Below, piece after piece: positions 6,629-13,116 of a stretch of DNA of 15,453 nucleotides (position 1 is the first letter of the stretch; the number at the start of each line of letters is the position of its first letter). The stretch lies in assembly GCA_020216785.1 (NCBI GenBank), contig JAIWNO010000207.1, positions 1-15,453 on the forward strand, given 5' to 3'. This stretch comes from Desulfomonile sp. GTDB lineage: Bacteria > Desulfobacterota > Desulfomonilia > Desulfomonilales > Desulfomonilaceae. The position numbers and the translations under genes are program-made. Below the pieces are notes generated by a model. The model was not told the DNA's origin. It searched no databases and was given only the letters and a program-made list of their open reading frames with translations.

Positions 6629-6658
6629 ATTTAGCGCCACGCGGCCTCCGAATGTCAA
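6629..6658 (-). promoter_or_regulatory. Putative sigma-70 promoter of the riboswitch-cbpAB transcript
   Basis: TTGACA (6653-6658 on the minus strand), an 18-base spacer, then CTAAAT (6629-6634). The -35 is perfect and the -10 weak. Transcription would begin near 6622, a few bases before the aptamer's P1 stem. Confidence 0.45.
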
Positions 6659-6858
6659 GTGAAATGTCCTCACCATGTGGGCATTCCGTTATGTTGGGAG
6701 GAAGAGAAATTCCTCTTCACCTCGGTGCCTGTGCGGTGAAAAGTCCCAGTGTTCTTTACGTGAATCAGATCGGCACCTGTGAGCGCTATCTCCGTCTGAT
6801 CGGGTTTTCGCAGGTTGAGAAAAAGTCGAGGAACAACGGAGATGATGAAAGTGTCTGA

Positions 6859-6928
6859 AGACAAGTAATGAATTTTGTCGGTTTTGCTAATGAAATTAGT
6901 GAAGTATTTTCAATATGCAGACAAGTAA
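6859..6928 (+). promoter_or_regulatory. AT-rich upstream region of the glycosyltransferase operon with repeats
   Basis: The gene-free stretch 6659-7042 contains an AT-rich core. AGACAAGTAA occurs at 6859-6868 and 6919-6928, exactly 60 bases apart, and between them lies the palindrome CTAAT-gaa-ATTAG (6887-6899), a possible operator. I cannot place a convincing -35/-10 pair. The rest of 6659-7042 shows no gene. Confidence 0.3.
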
Positions 6929-7042
6929 CCAGATGGCAGGCTCCCAATCGCTCAAAGCGACGAGAAGAAGAGTTCGCCAAGCAGCTACGACGCCCGTTCC
7001 AACCATTCCATATGTGAAGACAGCGCCGCAAGGAGGGGAATA

Positions 7043-8272
7043 ATGAGCGATTTCGTCCAGAAAGGACCGATCACTACACTGCACCTGTTCGGAGACCGAG
7101 GTCGAGAAGCAATTGAGCAACAGATCGAACAAGCGGCTCGTACACGCCCTATTGCTCTGATCCTCCCCTGTCTTGTGTCGGAGATGGAAGGTCGCGCTCT
7201 CCAAGGGATTTTGGAAGCGCTCAATCAGGTGTCCTATCTCCGAGAGGTAGTGGTAACGCTCGGTCCGGCGAGTGCTGAGGAGTTCCGCAACGCGTGCGAG
7301 TTTTTCAAGCCGCTTGAAAAAGAGGGACGCCGCGTCCGTATCGTTTGGAACGACGGTGAGCGGATCAGGGCACTGTACCAGGAAATCGAGAGGGCACGCC
7401 TTTCCGCTGGCGCTCACGGAAAGGGGCGCAGCGCATGGATGGCATCGGGCTACATCGTGGCCCGCGGCGAGGCGTACATTATTGCGCTACACGACTGTGA
7501 CATCCTCTCTTACACCCGCGACATGCTGAATAGGCTCGTGTATCCCACTGTGATGCCTGCATTGGATTACCAATTCTGTAAAGGTTACTATAGTCGGATA
7601 ACCGACCGGATGCATGGTCGCGTGACACGGTTGCTTGTGGCACCGCTCATCTATTCTCTGACCAAAATCCTTGGACACCTGCCGATTCTCGTATATTTCG
7701 CCTCATTCCGTTATCCGCTGTCAGGGGAATTCTCGATGGTGGCGGATTTGGCGCGAGTCAACCGCATCCCCGCGGATTGGGGACTGGAAGTGGGCGTGCT
7801 TGCGGAAATCTTCCGCAACTGTTCATTGAACCGCGTCTGCCAAGTGGAGCTGTGCGAGAACTACGAACATAAGCACCAGGAACTTTCGCCCGAAGATCCG
7901 CACAAAGGTCTCCACAGGATGGCAATCGACATCTGCACCGCGATCTTCTGGATCCTTTTTTCCAGCGGCGTCGTGCTGAGCCGGGGTGCTTTCAATACCC
8001 TTCGAGCCACGTTTCTCCTGGAAGCGCAAGACTTGATGACCATGTATGAGCACGATGCCCGTATCAATAGCCTTATTTACGATCGTCATGCCGAAGCAAC
8101 CGCAATCGAGATGTTTGCCGAGGCCATCGGTACGGCCGCGGAAATCATCCGGAAGGATCCGATGGGCCGGCCGCTCATTCCCAATTGGAGTCGGATCTTT
8201 TCCGCGATTCCCGACTTTGCCGAGAAGCTCGTGTTGGCTGTGGACGAAGACAACGAAGGGAAGTTCCAGTGA
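7043..8272 (+). CDS. gpgS: Glucosyl-3-phosphoglycerate synthase (GT81 family)
   Basis: The protein has 409 residues. The ribosome site AAGGAGGGG precedes ATG 7043. The GT-A fold features match GpgS: GKGRSAW (126-132), the metal/nucleotide site HDCDI (D151, D153), KGYYSR (180-185), GRVTRLLVAPLI (192-203), YPLSGEF (224-230), DWGLEVGVL (245-253) and the histidine region EHKHQE (275-280). These correspond to mycobacterial GpgS segments KSFYRRP, RVTELVARPLL, PLSGEY and YGVEIGLL. The enzyme joins glucose from an NDP-glucose to 3-phosphoglycerate, the first step of glucosylglycerate-type solutes. It starts a two-gene unit: the next gene begins about 49 bp downstream. The residues after about 300 form a helical C-terminal extension, as in the longer bacterial/archaeal GpgS forms. 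Confidence 0.85.
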   Translation: MSDFVQKGPITTLHLFGDRGREAIEQQIEQAARTRPIALILPCLVSEMEGRALQGILEALNQVSYLREVVVTLGPASAEEFRNACEFFKPLEKEGRRVRIVWNDGERIRALYQEIERARLSAGAHGKGRSAWMASGYIVARGEAYIIALHDCDILSYTRDMLNRLVYPTVMPALDYQFCKGYYSRITDRMHGRVTRLLVAPLIYSLTKILGHLPILVYFASFRYPLSGEFSMVADLARVNRIPADWGLEVGVLAEIFRNCSLNRVCQVELCENYEHKHQELSPEDPHKGLHRMAIDICTAIFWILFSSGVVLSRGAFNTLRATFLLEAQDLMTMYEHDARINSLIYDRHAEATAIEMFAEAIGTAAEIIRKDPMGRPLIPNWSRIFSAIPDFAEKLVLAVDEDNEGKFQ

Positions 8273-8321
8273 TGCCGCAACCATGCATAGGACACATTGA
8301 GAGGGAACCAGGAGGCTTGTG

Positions 8322-9599
8322 GTGAAATACGGCAGCGCTCTCAGACCTTACACGCTTAAGCGACTGGAAGAAATCGAGAAGGCCGACGTTGTGGTCGGCA
8401 TCCCATGCTACAACAATGAACGAACGATCGCCCACGTTATGCGCATGGTATCGCACGGCCTCCATGACTACTACCGAGACATGCGACCGCTGATCGTCAT
8501 ATCTGACGGCGGGTCCACCGACGACACGAGGGACGTGGCCAAGGAGTTCCAGCTCAAGCCGTGGCAGGAGAAGCTTGTCTCGATCTACCGGGGCAGGGGA
8601 GGCAAGGGGACCGCGCTTCGGATGATCTTTGAGGCCGCGCGCGCTGTCGGGGCCAAAGCATGCATGGTGGTGGACTCCGACCTTCGCAGCATTACTAATT
8701 TGTGGGTGAAAAACCTGTTGGCGCCGGTGATAGATCACGGATGTGATTTCGTCGCGCCTATCTACAATCGCTACAAATACGACGGTACGATTACGAACAA
8801 CATCGTGTACAACCTCTGCCAAGCTGTGTATGGCAAGAAAGTGCGCCAGCCGATCGGCGGGGATTTCGCGTTCAGCCGGGACCTTGTTCATTTCTACATG
8901 GAACAGGATGTCTGGGACACGGACGTGGCCAGATTCGGCATCGACATCTGGCTGACCGTTCGGGCGATTACGGAGAATTTCAGCATTTGTCAGGCCCATC
9001 TCGGGACAAAGATTCACGACGCGAAAGACCCGTCCGAACACCTTGGGCCCATGTTCCGACAGGTGGTGTCCACTCTTTTCCAGCTCATGGAAGAGAGCGA
9101 ACCTTACTGGAGAAGTATCTCCGGGGTAGCCCAGGTGCCGACTTTCGGCGAACCGGGAGCGGAGTCCCCCGATCCGGTCGAGGTGAACTTCGAGAAGCTT
9201 GTCGGTTCATTCAAGTTTGGGTTGGAGCATTTCGGGACACTGTGGAAGGAGATCTTCTGCGATGACTGCTATGACGCGCTGTGTGCGGCCGCTTCTATGG
9301 ACAGCGCTCGTTTCCGCCTCCCCATGGATACATGGGTCCGCGTGCTCTATGAGCTGGCAGGAACGTACCACAACTGGCCCGCAAACCGGCGGCGCCTTAT
9401 CGACCTGATGACGCCGCTGTATTACGGGAGAGTCGCATCTTTCATCAATGAAACCAGAAACATGGATTCAGGACAGGCTGAGGCGGTCGTGGAAGAGCAA
9501 GCGGAACTCTTCGTCGAAGCAAAAGATTATCTGCTGGCAACCTGGGACAATCCGAAGGTGTGCAGTGAGACCTTCCAGCACGGAGCCGAAAACCTCTAA
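8322..9599 (+). CDS. Family-2-like glycosyltransferase paired with GpgS (possible mannosylglucosylglycerate-forming enzyme)
   Basis: GTG at 8322 is the better start: AGGAGG ends six bases before it but only three before the in-frame GTG 8319. The 425-residue protein has a GT-A core: VVVGIPCYNNERTI (23-36), SDGGSTDDT (61-69), RGGKGTALR (92-100), the DSD motif (118-120), and QPIGGDFAFSRDL (176-188). The segment order and the G-G-D/E after Q-P resemble mannosylglycerate synthase and related enzymes. Residues after about 230 are a helical domain of unknown role. Its co-transcription with gpgS suggests that it adds a second sugar, for example mannose to glucosyl-3-phosphoglycerate or glucosylglycerate, as described for Petrotoga. 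This is inferred; it could instead be a second glucosyl- or mannosyltransferase with another acceptor. Confidence 0.75.
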   Translation: MKYGSALRPYTLKRLEEIEKADVVVGIPCYNNERTIAHVMRMVSHGLHDYYRDMRPLIVISDGGSTDDTRDVAKEFQLKPWQEKLVSIYRGRGGKGTALRMIFEAARAVGAKACMVVDSDLRSITNLWVKNLLAPVIDHGCDFVAPIYNRYKYDGTITNNIVYNLCQAVYGKKVRQPIGGDFAFSRDLVHFYMEQDVWDTDVARFGIDIWLTVRAITENFSICQAHLGTKIHDAKDPSEHLGPMFRQVVSTLFQLMEESEPYWRSISGVAQVPTFGEPGAESPDPVEVNFEKLVGSFKFGLEHFGTLWKEIFCDDCYDALCAAASMDSARFRLPMDTWVRVLYELAGTYHNWPANRRRLIDLMTPLYYGRVASFINETRNMDSGQAEAVVEEQAELFVEAKDYLLATWDNPKVCSETFQHGAENL

Positions 9600-9654
9600 A
9601 CCGGGTCCTGTAAGCGAGCTGCGTTCGGATCGCTCCCCCCGTTCGGCCGACGGC

Positions 9655-10011
9655 TCAAGCGAGCTTGGCAATTCGGTTTTCGGCATCCACAAATACGGCA
9701 CGGGGCTTGTGCGTCCTGCACTCAGCTTCGTCCATCACCGCATAGGTGCAAATGATCACCAGATCGTTCACCGCTGCCTTTCGCGCGGCTGCGCCGTTGA
9801 GGCAGATCACGCCGGAGCCGCGCTCTCCTTTGATGGCGTAGGTGGTGAAGCGCTCGCCGTTTGAAACATTGTAAACGTCAACTTGTTCGTACTCGAGGAT
9901 ATCCGCGGCCTCCAGAAGGTCCAGGTCGATGGAGATGCTGCCTTGGTAATCGATGCACGCCTCCGTGACTCGGGCGCGGTGAATCTTCGATTTGAGCATA
10001 GTGCGTTGCAT
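9655..10011 (-). CDS. panD: Aspartate 1-decarboxylase
   Basis: The start is placed at ATG 10011 because GGAGA precedes it and because it puts the self-cleavage site at G24-S25, the canonical numbering. The frame stays open to 10050, but those extra residues are not part of the family. The 118-residue protein begins MQRTMLKSKIHRARVTEA, with K9, then YQGSISID with S25 (which becomes the pyruvoyl cofactor), R54 and Y58, and later LNGAAAR. It makes beta-alanine from L-aspartate for pantothenate. It follows panC by 38 bp on the same strand, so both pantothenate-specific inputs are co-transcribed. In many deltaproteobacteria maturation is autocatalytic; no panZ-like gene is in view. Confidence 0.95.
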   Translation of the reverse strand: MQRTMLKSKIHRARVTEACIDYQGSISIDLDLLEAADILEYEQVDVYNVSNGERFTTYAIKGERGSGVICLNGAAARKAAVNDLVIICTYAVMDEAECRTHKPRAVFVDAENRIAKLA

Positions 10012-10049
10012 GTTCGTCTCCGTGTTGGCGCCGGCAGTGCTGGTCGCCA

Positions 10050-10901
10050 CTATGTCCGGCCTTCCAGGAGCATATTGTCGATGAGTCGCGTTGATCCGAT
10101 TTTGACCGCCAGGGCCGCCACAGCTCGATCCTGTACTTCCTGGAGATCTTCCAGAGTCTCAGGATCTACGAGGCTGACATAATCTATGCGTGCGTCAGGC
10201 TCCTGCTCTACCCGTTCACGCATCGCTCGCAGGTAGCGTTCCGCGGAGCGCTCGCCGTCATTGAACAGTCGGCGCGCTTCCAACAGAGCCTGATACAGGC
10301 ACACAGCCTGCCGCCGTTCGTGGGATGCAAGGTATGCATTACGGGAACTCATTGCCAAGCCGTCCTTTTCCCGGATCGTCTCGCACGGCACAATTCGGAT
10401 ATTCAGATCCAGGTCGCGCACCATTGTGGTAATGACCTGGAGCTGCTGATGGTCCTTGCGGCCGAAATAGGCAGCGCTGGGCTGGACGATCGAAAACAGC
10501 TTCAGAACGATCGTCGCCACCCCGCGGAAATGTCCGGGCCGCGACGCGCCGCACAGAGGTCGGGAAACCTTGTCCACCTCGACATATGTCTGGAATCCCG
10601 GCGGGTAGAGCTGGGCAGCTGTCGGCATGTACAGCACATTGGCCCCTGCTTCAGCGCATTTGCGCTCGTCGCCTTCCGGGTCCCGCGGGTAACGCTCCAA
10701 GTCCTCGCCAGGTCCGAATTGCGTCGGGTTCACGAAAAGGCTCACAACCACGAGGTCGTTCTCGGCCCGCGCGCGGCGCACGAGGCTGATATGGCCTTCG
10801 TGAAGGTATCCCATGGTCGGCACGAGCCCGATGGATTTGCCTTCGAGTCGGTGTTCCCAGGCCCACCGTTTCATGTCGGCGGTGGAATCGAATACGCGCA
10901 C
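10050..10901 (-). CDS. panC: Pantoate--beta-alanine ligase (pantothenate synthetase)
   Basis: The start chosen is GTG 10901, with GGGAG a few bases upstream, giving 283 residues, the family norm. An ATG at 10943 would make translation run through the intrinsic terminator at 10916-10939 and is unlikely. Motifs: PTMGYLHEGHISL with the HIGH-like HEGH (34-37), FVNPTQFGPGEDLERYPRD, SRPGHFRGVATIV, FGRKDHQQLQ, and the KMSKS-like MSSRN. It condenses pantoate with beta-alanine using ATP in the cytoplasm; panD, just downstream, supplies the beta-alanine. No panB is visible in the window. Confidence 0.95.
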   Translation of the reverse strand: MRVFDSTADMKRWAWEHRLEGKSIGLVPTMGYLHEGHISLVRRARAENDLVVVSLFVNPTQFGPGEDLERYPRDPEGDERKCAEAGANVLYMPTAAQLYPPGFQTYVEVDKVSRPLCGASRPGHFRGVATIVLKLFSIVQPSAAYFGRKDHQQLQVITTMVRDLDLNIRIVPCETIREKDGLAMSSRNAYLASHERRQAVCLYQALLEARRLFNDGERSAERYLRAMRERVEQEPDARIDYVSLVDPETLEDLQEVQDRAVAALAVKIGSTRLIDNMLLEGRT

Positions 10902-10915
10902 GGGATTTCTCCCAC

Positions 10916-10939
10916 AAAAAAAGCCTTCCGGGGGAAGGC
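10916..10939 (-). terminator. Intrinsic terminator in the panC leader
   Basis: On the minus strand, GCCTTCC-CCC-GGAAGGC (10933-10939 and 10923-10929) is a perfect 7-bp stem followed by seven T (10916-10922). It ends 15 bases before the panC start and has no minus-strand gene upstream to terminate, so it looks like an attenuator. Confidence 0.75.
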
Positions 10940-10975
10940 GCAATCGACCAATAGCATAAAGTCCTTCCGTCCCGG
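10928..10975 (-). promoter_or_regulatory. Predicted antiterminator of the panC leader
   Basis: CCGGGACGGAAGG (10963-10975, minus strand) can pair with CCTTCCCCCGG (10928-10938) through 11 base pairs with a two-base bulge. This would use up the first arm of the terminator. The two structures exclude each other, as in riboswitches and attenuators. The ligand or factor is unknown. The known 'Pan' RNA motif upstream of pantothenate genes is one candidate to test for the upstream part of the leader (10976-11046). Confidence 0.5.
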
Positions 10976-11052
10976 TCCCCTGGATCCAGGCGGTATGTGT
11001 GGATCAAACGCTAAGAGTTCCGGGCCGCGATACGACTCCAGACTCCTGCACT

Positions 11053-11082
11053 ATTGTTAATGAAAAATGCCTTGGCCGTCAA
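11053..11082 (-). promoter_or_regulatory. Putative promoter of panC-panD
   Basis: TTGACG (11077-11082), an 18-base spacer and AACAAT (11053-11058) on the minus strand. Transcription would start near 11046, giving a leader of about 145 bases. The elements are only partly consensus. Confidence 0.35.
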
Positions 11083-11223
11083 GCTCGAAAAATTCGTTGA
11101 AACCGATCAGCCCCCCTTGACATTCCCCGAAGAATGAAAATCTGAACATCGAGTTAACCAAAGGAGTAACCGAGACGGCCTCGGTGCTCAATCGCTTCAT
11201 TACACAGAAAGGAGGGCGCAAAT

Positions 11224-11700
11224 ATGTTCGGTAGCTTGGTACCCTGGAGACGCAGAGAGTCCCATATTACCCCGGGGAGTGCGCTCACCGAATTCCGCAA
11301 AGAAATGGACGACCTGTTCAATTCGTTCTTCGGCGAGATTGCACCCCCCATGGAACGCTTTTTTGGTGCCGGATTCGCCCCGGATTTCGACATTTCCGAA
11401 AGTGACAAAGAAGTTATTGTCAAGGGGGATTTGCCTGGCGTTAATCCCTCAGATGTGGAAATAAGCCTCACCGGAAACACGCTGACCATTCGCGGCGAGA
11501 AGAAAGAAGAGAAAGAGGAAAGGGGCGAGAACGTCTACAGAATGGAGCGTCGTTATGGAGGCTTCAGCCGAGTGTTCACGCTGCCGTGTGACGTGCAGGA
11601 GGATAAGGTTGAAGCCGGATATAAGAACGGTGTCCTCACCGTAAAGCTGCCCAAGACCGAGAGCAGCATGCGCAAGACCATCAGAATCGACGTTCACTGA
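11224..11700 (+). CDS. Small heat-shock protein, Hsp20 family (first of three)
   Basis: The protein has 158 residues and AAAGGAGG precedes ATG 11224. The N-terminal region (1-50) contains FRKEMDDLFNSFFGE. The alpha-crystallin domain spans about 52-148: FDISESDKEVIVKGDLPGV, then LTGNTLTIRGEKKEEKEE, YRMERRYGGFSRVFTLP and the signature KNGVLTVKLPK. The tail has the I-x-I motif (IRI) that links dimers into oligomers. It acts as an ATP-independent holdase in the cytoplasm. Upstream, TTGACA at 11117-11122 and the small dyad CATTC-cccgaa-GAATG (11121-11136) may be regulatory; no CIRCE element was seen. Confidence 0.92.
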   Translation: MFGSLVPWRRRESHITPGSALTEFRKEMDDLFNSFFGEIAPPMERFFGAGFAPDFDISESDKEVIVKGDLPGVNPSDVEISLTGNTLTIRGEKKEEKEERGENVYRMERRYGGFSRVFTLPCDVQEDKVEAGYKNGVLTVKLPKTESSMRKTIRIDVH

Positions 11701-11735
11701 GCCGAAGCCTTCGAGAGCTTCGGCTCTCTCTTTCT
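11701..11735 (+). terminator. Hairpin between first and second hsp20 genes
   Basis: GCCGAAGC (11701-11708) and GCTTCGGC (11717-11724) form an 8-bp stem directly after the first hsp20 stop codon, followed by a pyrimidine run TCTCTCTTTCTC. It may be a leaky terminator that makes the first gene more abundant than the next two. Confidence 0.55.
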
Positions 11736-11795
11736 CGTAGGCTGTTCTCAGCGGTAAACCCGGTCGATTAACGGCCGGCAAAGGAGGAAAGTATT

Positions 11796-12278
11796 ATGGC
11801 CCCATGGAGATTTGGCAGTGACCCGTTGTGGTCGGAGTTCGACAGACTTCGGAGAGGTATGGACGACCTATTCACCGCGCTCACCGGCACCCGACCCTTC
11901 GCAGCTCCCCGGTTCGGCGCGCTTCCGGCCTCGCTGTGGGCGCAGGGGCGGCTCTTTCCGCTCCTCAATGTGCGGCAAGCCGGCGACGTGTACGTGGTGA
12001 CCGCGGAGCTTCCCGGCCTCAAGAGCGAAGACCTGGAAATCAATGTGGAAGGCGATACCCTCTCCCTGAAGGGCGAACGCAAACCCCTTGAGCTGAGCGA
12101 AGGCACGAGCTATCACCGACGGGAACGCGCTTCGGGCAAGTTCCACCGGAGCATTACGCTTCCTAACAAGGTCGCCGCGGACGATGTCAAGGCAACCTAT
12201 AAGGATGGAGTGCTCACCATCAGGCTCCCAATCGAGAAAGCCGTCCTGCCCAAGCATATTGCCATCTCGGCCGAGTGA
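11796..12278 (+). CDS. Small heat-shock protein, Hsp20 family (second of three)
   Basis: The protein has 160 residues with AAAGGAGG before ATG 11796. The N-terminal segment FDRLRRGMDDLFTAL resembles that of the first copy. The crystallin domain covers roughly 47-150: YVVTAELPGLKSEDLEI, LSLKGERKPL, YHRRERASGKFHRSITLP and the signature YKDGVLTIRLP. The I-x-I tail is IAI. It is clearly different from the first copy, which suggests an old duplication and probably hetero-oligomers or separate client ranges. It lies in the same operon, 95 bp after the first gene. Confidence 0.92.
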   Translation: MAPWRFGSDPLWSEFDRLRRGMDDLFTALTGTRPFAAPRFGALPASLWAQGRLFPLLNVRQAGDVYVVTAELPGLKSEDLEINVEGDTLSLKGERKPLELSEGTSYHRRERASGKFHRSITLPNKVAADDVKATYKDGVLTIRLPIEKAVLPKHIAISAE

Positions 12279-12303
12279 AACGCCTGCAAGGAGGTTGACC
12301 ATC

Positions 12304-12705
12304 ATGCCTGAACAGGAATTGAAGATCCCCGAGAAGAAGGAGATTGCTCCGCCCGCGGGTGAGTTCACCCGGGAAGGCAGTTACTATACGCCGGCGGTCG
12401 ACATCTACGAAACGCCACAAGAACTTGTCATGCTGGTGGACATGCCGGGCGTGCGAAGCGACGATGTGGAGATCGATCTGAATAACAGCGTTATCTCCAT
12501 TGTCGGCAAAGTGCCCGTGTTCTCCGACGACAGTAGAGAACTTCTGACCGAGTACTGTACCGGCAACTATTTCAGGTCTTTTCGCATCACGGAAGTCGTG
12601 GACCAGAGCAGAATCAGCGCCTCCATGTCCGACGGTGTGCTCAAACTGACGCTGCCCAAACTCGAAAAGGCGGTGCCCCGCAAGATCGCCATCCAGTCCG
12701 CCTGA
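12304..12705 (+). CDS. Small heat-shock protein, Hsp20 family (third, divergent)
   Basis: The start is ATG 12304, with AAGGAGGT upstream; the longer open frame from 12184 overlaps the second gene and has no ribosome site. The 133-residue protein lacks a long N-terminal arm. It starts MPEQELKIPEKKE and enters the crystallin domain at about residue 30: TPAVDIYETPQELVMLVDMPG, abbreviated in places relative to copies 1 and 2. It continues YFRSFRITEVVDQSRISA and ends with the signature SDGVLKLTLPK and the tail IAI. The shorter N-terminal arm may limit oligomer size. It lies 25 bp after the second copy. Confidence 0.9.
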   Translation: MPEQELKIPEKKEIAPPAGEFTREGSYYTPAVDIYETPQELVMLVDMPGVRSDDVEIDLNNSVISIVGKVPVFSDDSRELLTEYCTGNYFRSFRITEVVDQSRISASMSDGVLKLTLPKLEKAVPRKIAIQSA

Positions 12706-12733
12706 CGCGGGTGTGCTCTAAGAGTGTCTATGA

Positions 12734-12799
12734 CTGCAGAAGGGCAATCCCGCTTCTAACTGGGGATTGCCCCTCTGCAGCTTCTATTCTCGATAGAAG
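12734..12799 (+). terminator. Double hairpin closing the hsp20 operon
   Basis: CTGCAGA (12734-12740) pairs with TCTGCAG (12774-12780), and GGGCAATCCC (12742-12751) with GGGATTGCCC (12763-12772): 17 pairs with one mismatch and an 11-nt loop. A second hairpin CTTCTAT/ATAGAAG (12781-12787 and 12793-12799) follows at once. There is no long T tract, but the position 28 bases after the last hsp20 stop supports a terminator or 3'-end-protecting role. Confidence 0.65.
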
Positions 12800-12809
12800 T
12801 TCTGAGACC

Positions 12810-12896
12810 AATGCGCTTTCAAACACGTAACATTAACGATGTCCGGTAGGGGCCGACCCATGTGTCGGCCCGGCTTCCGAGCGCACTCGCGGGTGC
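12810..12896. repeat. REP-like palindromic repeat, copy 2 (intact)
   Basis: This is the uninterrupted counterpart of 1120-1417. It starts ATGCGCTTTCAAACA and contains GGGCCGAC-CCATGT-GTCGGCCC, a perfect 8-bp hairpin, then GGCTTCCGAGCGCA. It shows the single CATG in the loop that is duplicated around the insertion in copy 1. It directly abuts the remains of the nucleotidyltransferase gene. Confidence 0.75.
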
Positions 12897-12908
12897 GTGC
12901 GTACTCCG

Positions 12909-13001
12909 GAAAACGTTCGGGACCGCCTGGAAATGGATGACCCTTTCGTGCGGGAGATTCTCGAAGAGGGCAAGGTGTTTCATGAAGCCGATAACCGCTG
13001 A
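12909..13001 (+). pseudogene. C-terminal remnant of an MNT-type nucleotidyltransferase (antitoxin)
   Basis: The frame reads ENVRDRLEMDDPFVREIL and continues EEGKVFHEADNR before TGA at 12999-13001. The pattern D-P-F-x-x-x-I-L-x-E-G is the usual C-terminal end of minimal nucleotidyltransferases of MNT/HEPN modules. Everything upstream is replaced by the REP-like repeat, so the catalytic GSxxxGxxxxxSD part is gone. Confidence 0.55.
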
Positions 13002-13047
13002 ATGGGTCGCACAAGCCGAAACCCGCCAAAATAGTTTACTGCCATGA
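12982..13047 (+). pseudogene. N-terminal remnant of a HEPN-domain protein (toxin)
   Basis: ATG 12982 overlaps the end of the nucleotidyltransferase remnant in another frame and reads MKPITAEWVAQAE, the typical HEPN N-terminus, before losing similarity (TRQNSLLP, stop). Overlap of the two genes by about 20 bases is the normal MNT-HEPN arrangement. Only about the first 13-15 residues survive; the RxxxxH active site is missing. Confidence 0.5.
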
Positions 13048-13116
13048 CTCAAGAGGTTATGATGAATATTTGGGGTGATTTCGCCGACGCTCCGGTAGCC
13101 CCCCTGGACACGCTGA

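Noticed and set aside
8175..9041. 288-residue minus-strand open frame
   Set aside because: It is antisense to both glycosyltransferase genes, which carry clear motifs.
10902..10943. Longer panC start at ATG 10943
   Set aside because: It would translate through the intrinsic terminator stem and T run; GTG 10901 has a better ribosome site and gives the normal family length.
10320..11060. 246-residue plus-strand open frame
   Set aside because: It is antisense to panC; no family resemblance or start signal.
11100..11223. CIRCE operator or sigma-32 promoter before the hsp20 operon
   Set aside because: No TTAGCACTC/GAGTGCTAA dyad; TTGAAA and CCCC-rich pieces near 11097-11117 are wrongly spaced for sigma-32.
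12184..12303. Longer N-terminus for the third hsp20
   Set aside because: It overlaps the second hsp20 in another frame; AAGGAGGT points to ATG 12304.
13048..13116. FMN riboswitch or small gene before ttcA
   Set aside because: The space is too short for the aptamer and none of its conserved segments appear; the short frame from ATG 13044 has no ribosome site.
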